This document shows, in pieces, positions 4,814 to 5,225 of a stretch of DNA of 5,225 nt. The stretch's first letter is position 1, and every line of letters starts with the position of its first letter. Below the pieces are notes generated by a model. That model had not been told where the DNA came from. It saw only the letters and a list, made by a program, of their open reading frames with translations, and ran no database searches. Both the position numbers and the translations under genes were made by a program. The stretch comes from an uncultured Porphyromonadaceae bacterium (lineage in GTDB: Bacteria > Bacteroidota > Bacteroidia > Bacteroidales > Muribaculaceae), in NCBI GenBank assembly GCA_947175715.1, contig CAMWOD010000109.1, positions 1 to 5,225 of the forward strand. Reading direction: 5' to 3'.

Positions 4814-5224
4814 TTAGTCCTTCTTAACTTTGTTATCGATTGTGTCTACATAAAGCGTAACGTGGTTGGCACGTTTGCGGATGCGGTAGCCGCGGCCCTG
4901 AGGGGCGGGGCGGAGGCGCTTGAGGGTTGTGGCGCAGTTGACGTAGAGGGTCGAGATATAAAGCTCGCCGCTCTCGGCTTTGCGTTCGTTCTTGGCTTCC
5001 CAGTTGGCTATCGCTGAGCGCAGCAGCTTTTCAAGGCGGGCTGCGGCTTCTTTATTTGAGAATTTGAGGATTCCGAGTGCCTGGAACACTTCTTTGCCAC
5101 GCACCAGGTCGGCCACCAGGCGCATCTTGCGCGGTGAGGTGGGGATGTTAAGGAGCTTGGCGAAGGATTGTGTCCGGCGCAATTCCTTCTTCTCTTCGGC
5201 GGATTGTCTTTTTCTTACACCCAT
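4814..5224 (-). CDS. rplV: 50S ribosomal protein L22
   Basis: This complete 136-residue protein is L22, whose globular domain sits on the 50S surface while a long beta hairpin lines the narrow part of the peptide exit tunnel. An N-terminal basic extension of about 20 residues precedes the core: NIPTSPRKMRLVADLVRGKE (26-45), helix 3 around ARLEKLLRSAIANWEA (62-77), and the tunnel hairpin at about 100-120, TLKRLRPAPQGRGYRIRKRA, followed by the NHVTLYV strand. Changes in the hairpin can give macrolide resistance in other bacteria; the hairpin here has normal length with no visible deletion. The ATG at 5222-5224 is one base from the window edge, so its leader and the expected upstream rpsS cannot be seen. 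A more upstream in-frame start cannot be excluded, though the length fits the family. Confidence 0.97.
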   Translation of the reverse strand: MGVRKRQSAEEKKELRRTQSFAKLLNIPTSPRKMRLVADLVRGKEVFQALGILKFSNKEAAARLEKLLRSAIANWEAKNERKAESGELYISTLYVNCATTLKRLRPAPQGRGYRIRKRANHVTLYVDTIDNKVKKD

Positions 5225-5225
5225 T

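Noticed and set aside
4434..4817. A 127-codon plus-strand open frame opposite the first half of rpsC
   Set aside because: It mirrors the rpsC frame end to end, is Ser/Leu/Arg-rich and has no independent support.
4818..4822. AAGGA as a Shine-Dalgarno for rpsC
   Set aside because: It encodes the Lys-Lys-Asp end of L22, a common basic tail, and is only a five-base match, so I mention it in the gene entry but do not list it as a site.

Overview
The window is a stretch of the conserved bacterial ribosomal-protein superoperon (S10 operon running into the spc operon). It lies entirely on the minus strand, so transcription and translation run from high to low coordinates. In transcription order the genes are rplV (L22), rpsC (S3), rplP (L16), rpmC (L29), rpsQ (S17), rplN (L14), rplX (L24), rplE (L5), rpsN (S14), rpsH (S8), rplF (L6), rplR (L18) and the first 47 codons of rpsE (S5), which continues past position 1. 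Twelve genes are complete and one is cut by the window edge. None shows a frameshift, internal stop or missing conserved block. The order is the classic one known from E. coli and most bacteria. rpsS and the rest of the S10 genes are expected to the right, and rpmD, rplO and secY to the left, but neither lies in the window.

The source looks like a member of Bacteroidota, probably Bacteroidales. The S14 is an 89-residue form without zinc-binding CXXC pairs, the protein sequences read like Bacteroidales versions (for example S5, L5 and L18), and most start codons are preceded by A/C- or A/T-rich, G-poor leaders with no Shine-Dalgarno (SD) sequence. A family-level placement, such as Muribaculaceae, would be a guess.

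Layout: genes are packed with spacers of 3-29 nt, and rplX and rplE overlap by one base (TAATG). The one exception is a 121-nt non-coding spacer between rpsN and rpsH (1480-1600). It holds a perfect 10+10 bp palindrome just after the rpsN stop and, downstream, short complementary segments that could form a hairpin or an H-type pseudoknot before rpsH. A second exception is the rpsH-rplF junction, which carries a full AGGAGG SD motif at good spacing, unlike the other junctions.

Together the genes supply parts of both subunits: 30S proteins S3, S17, S14, S8 and S5, and 50S proteins L22, L16, L29, L14, L24, L5, L6 and L18. I found no mobile element, CRISPR array, RNA gene or novel protein system. 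The only material that goes beyond a standard ribosomal operon is the rpsN-rpsH spacer and the rplF ribosome binding site.
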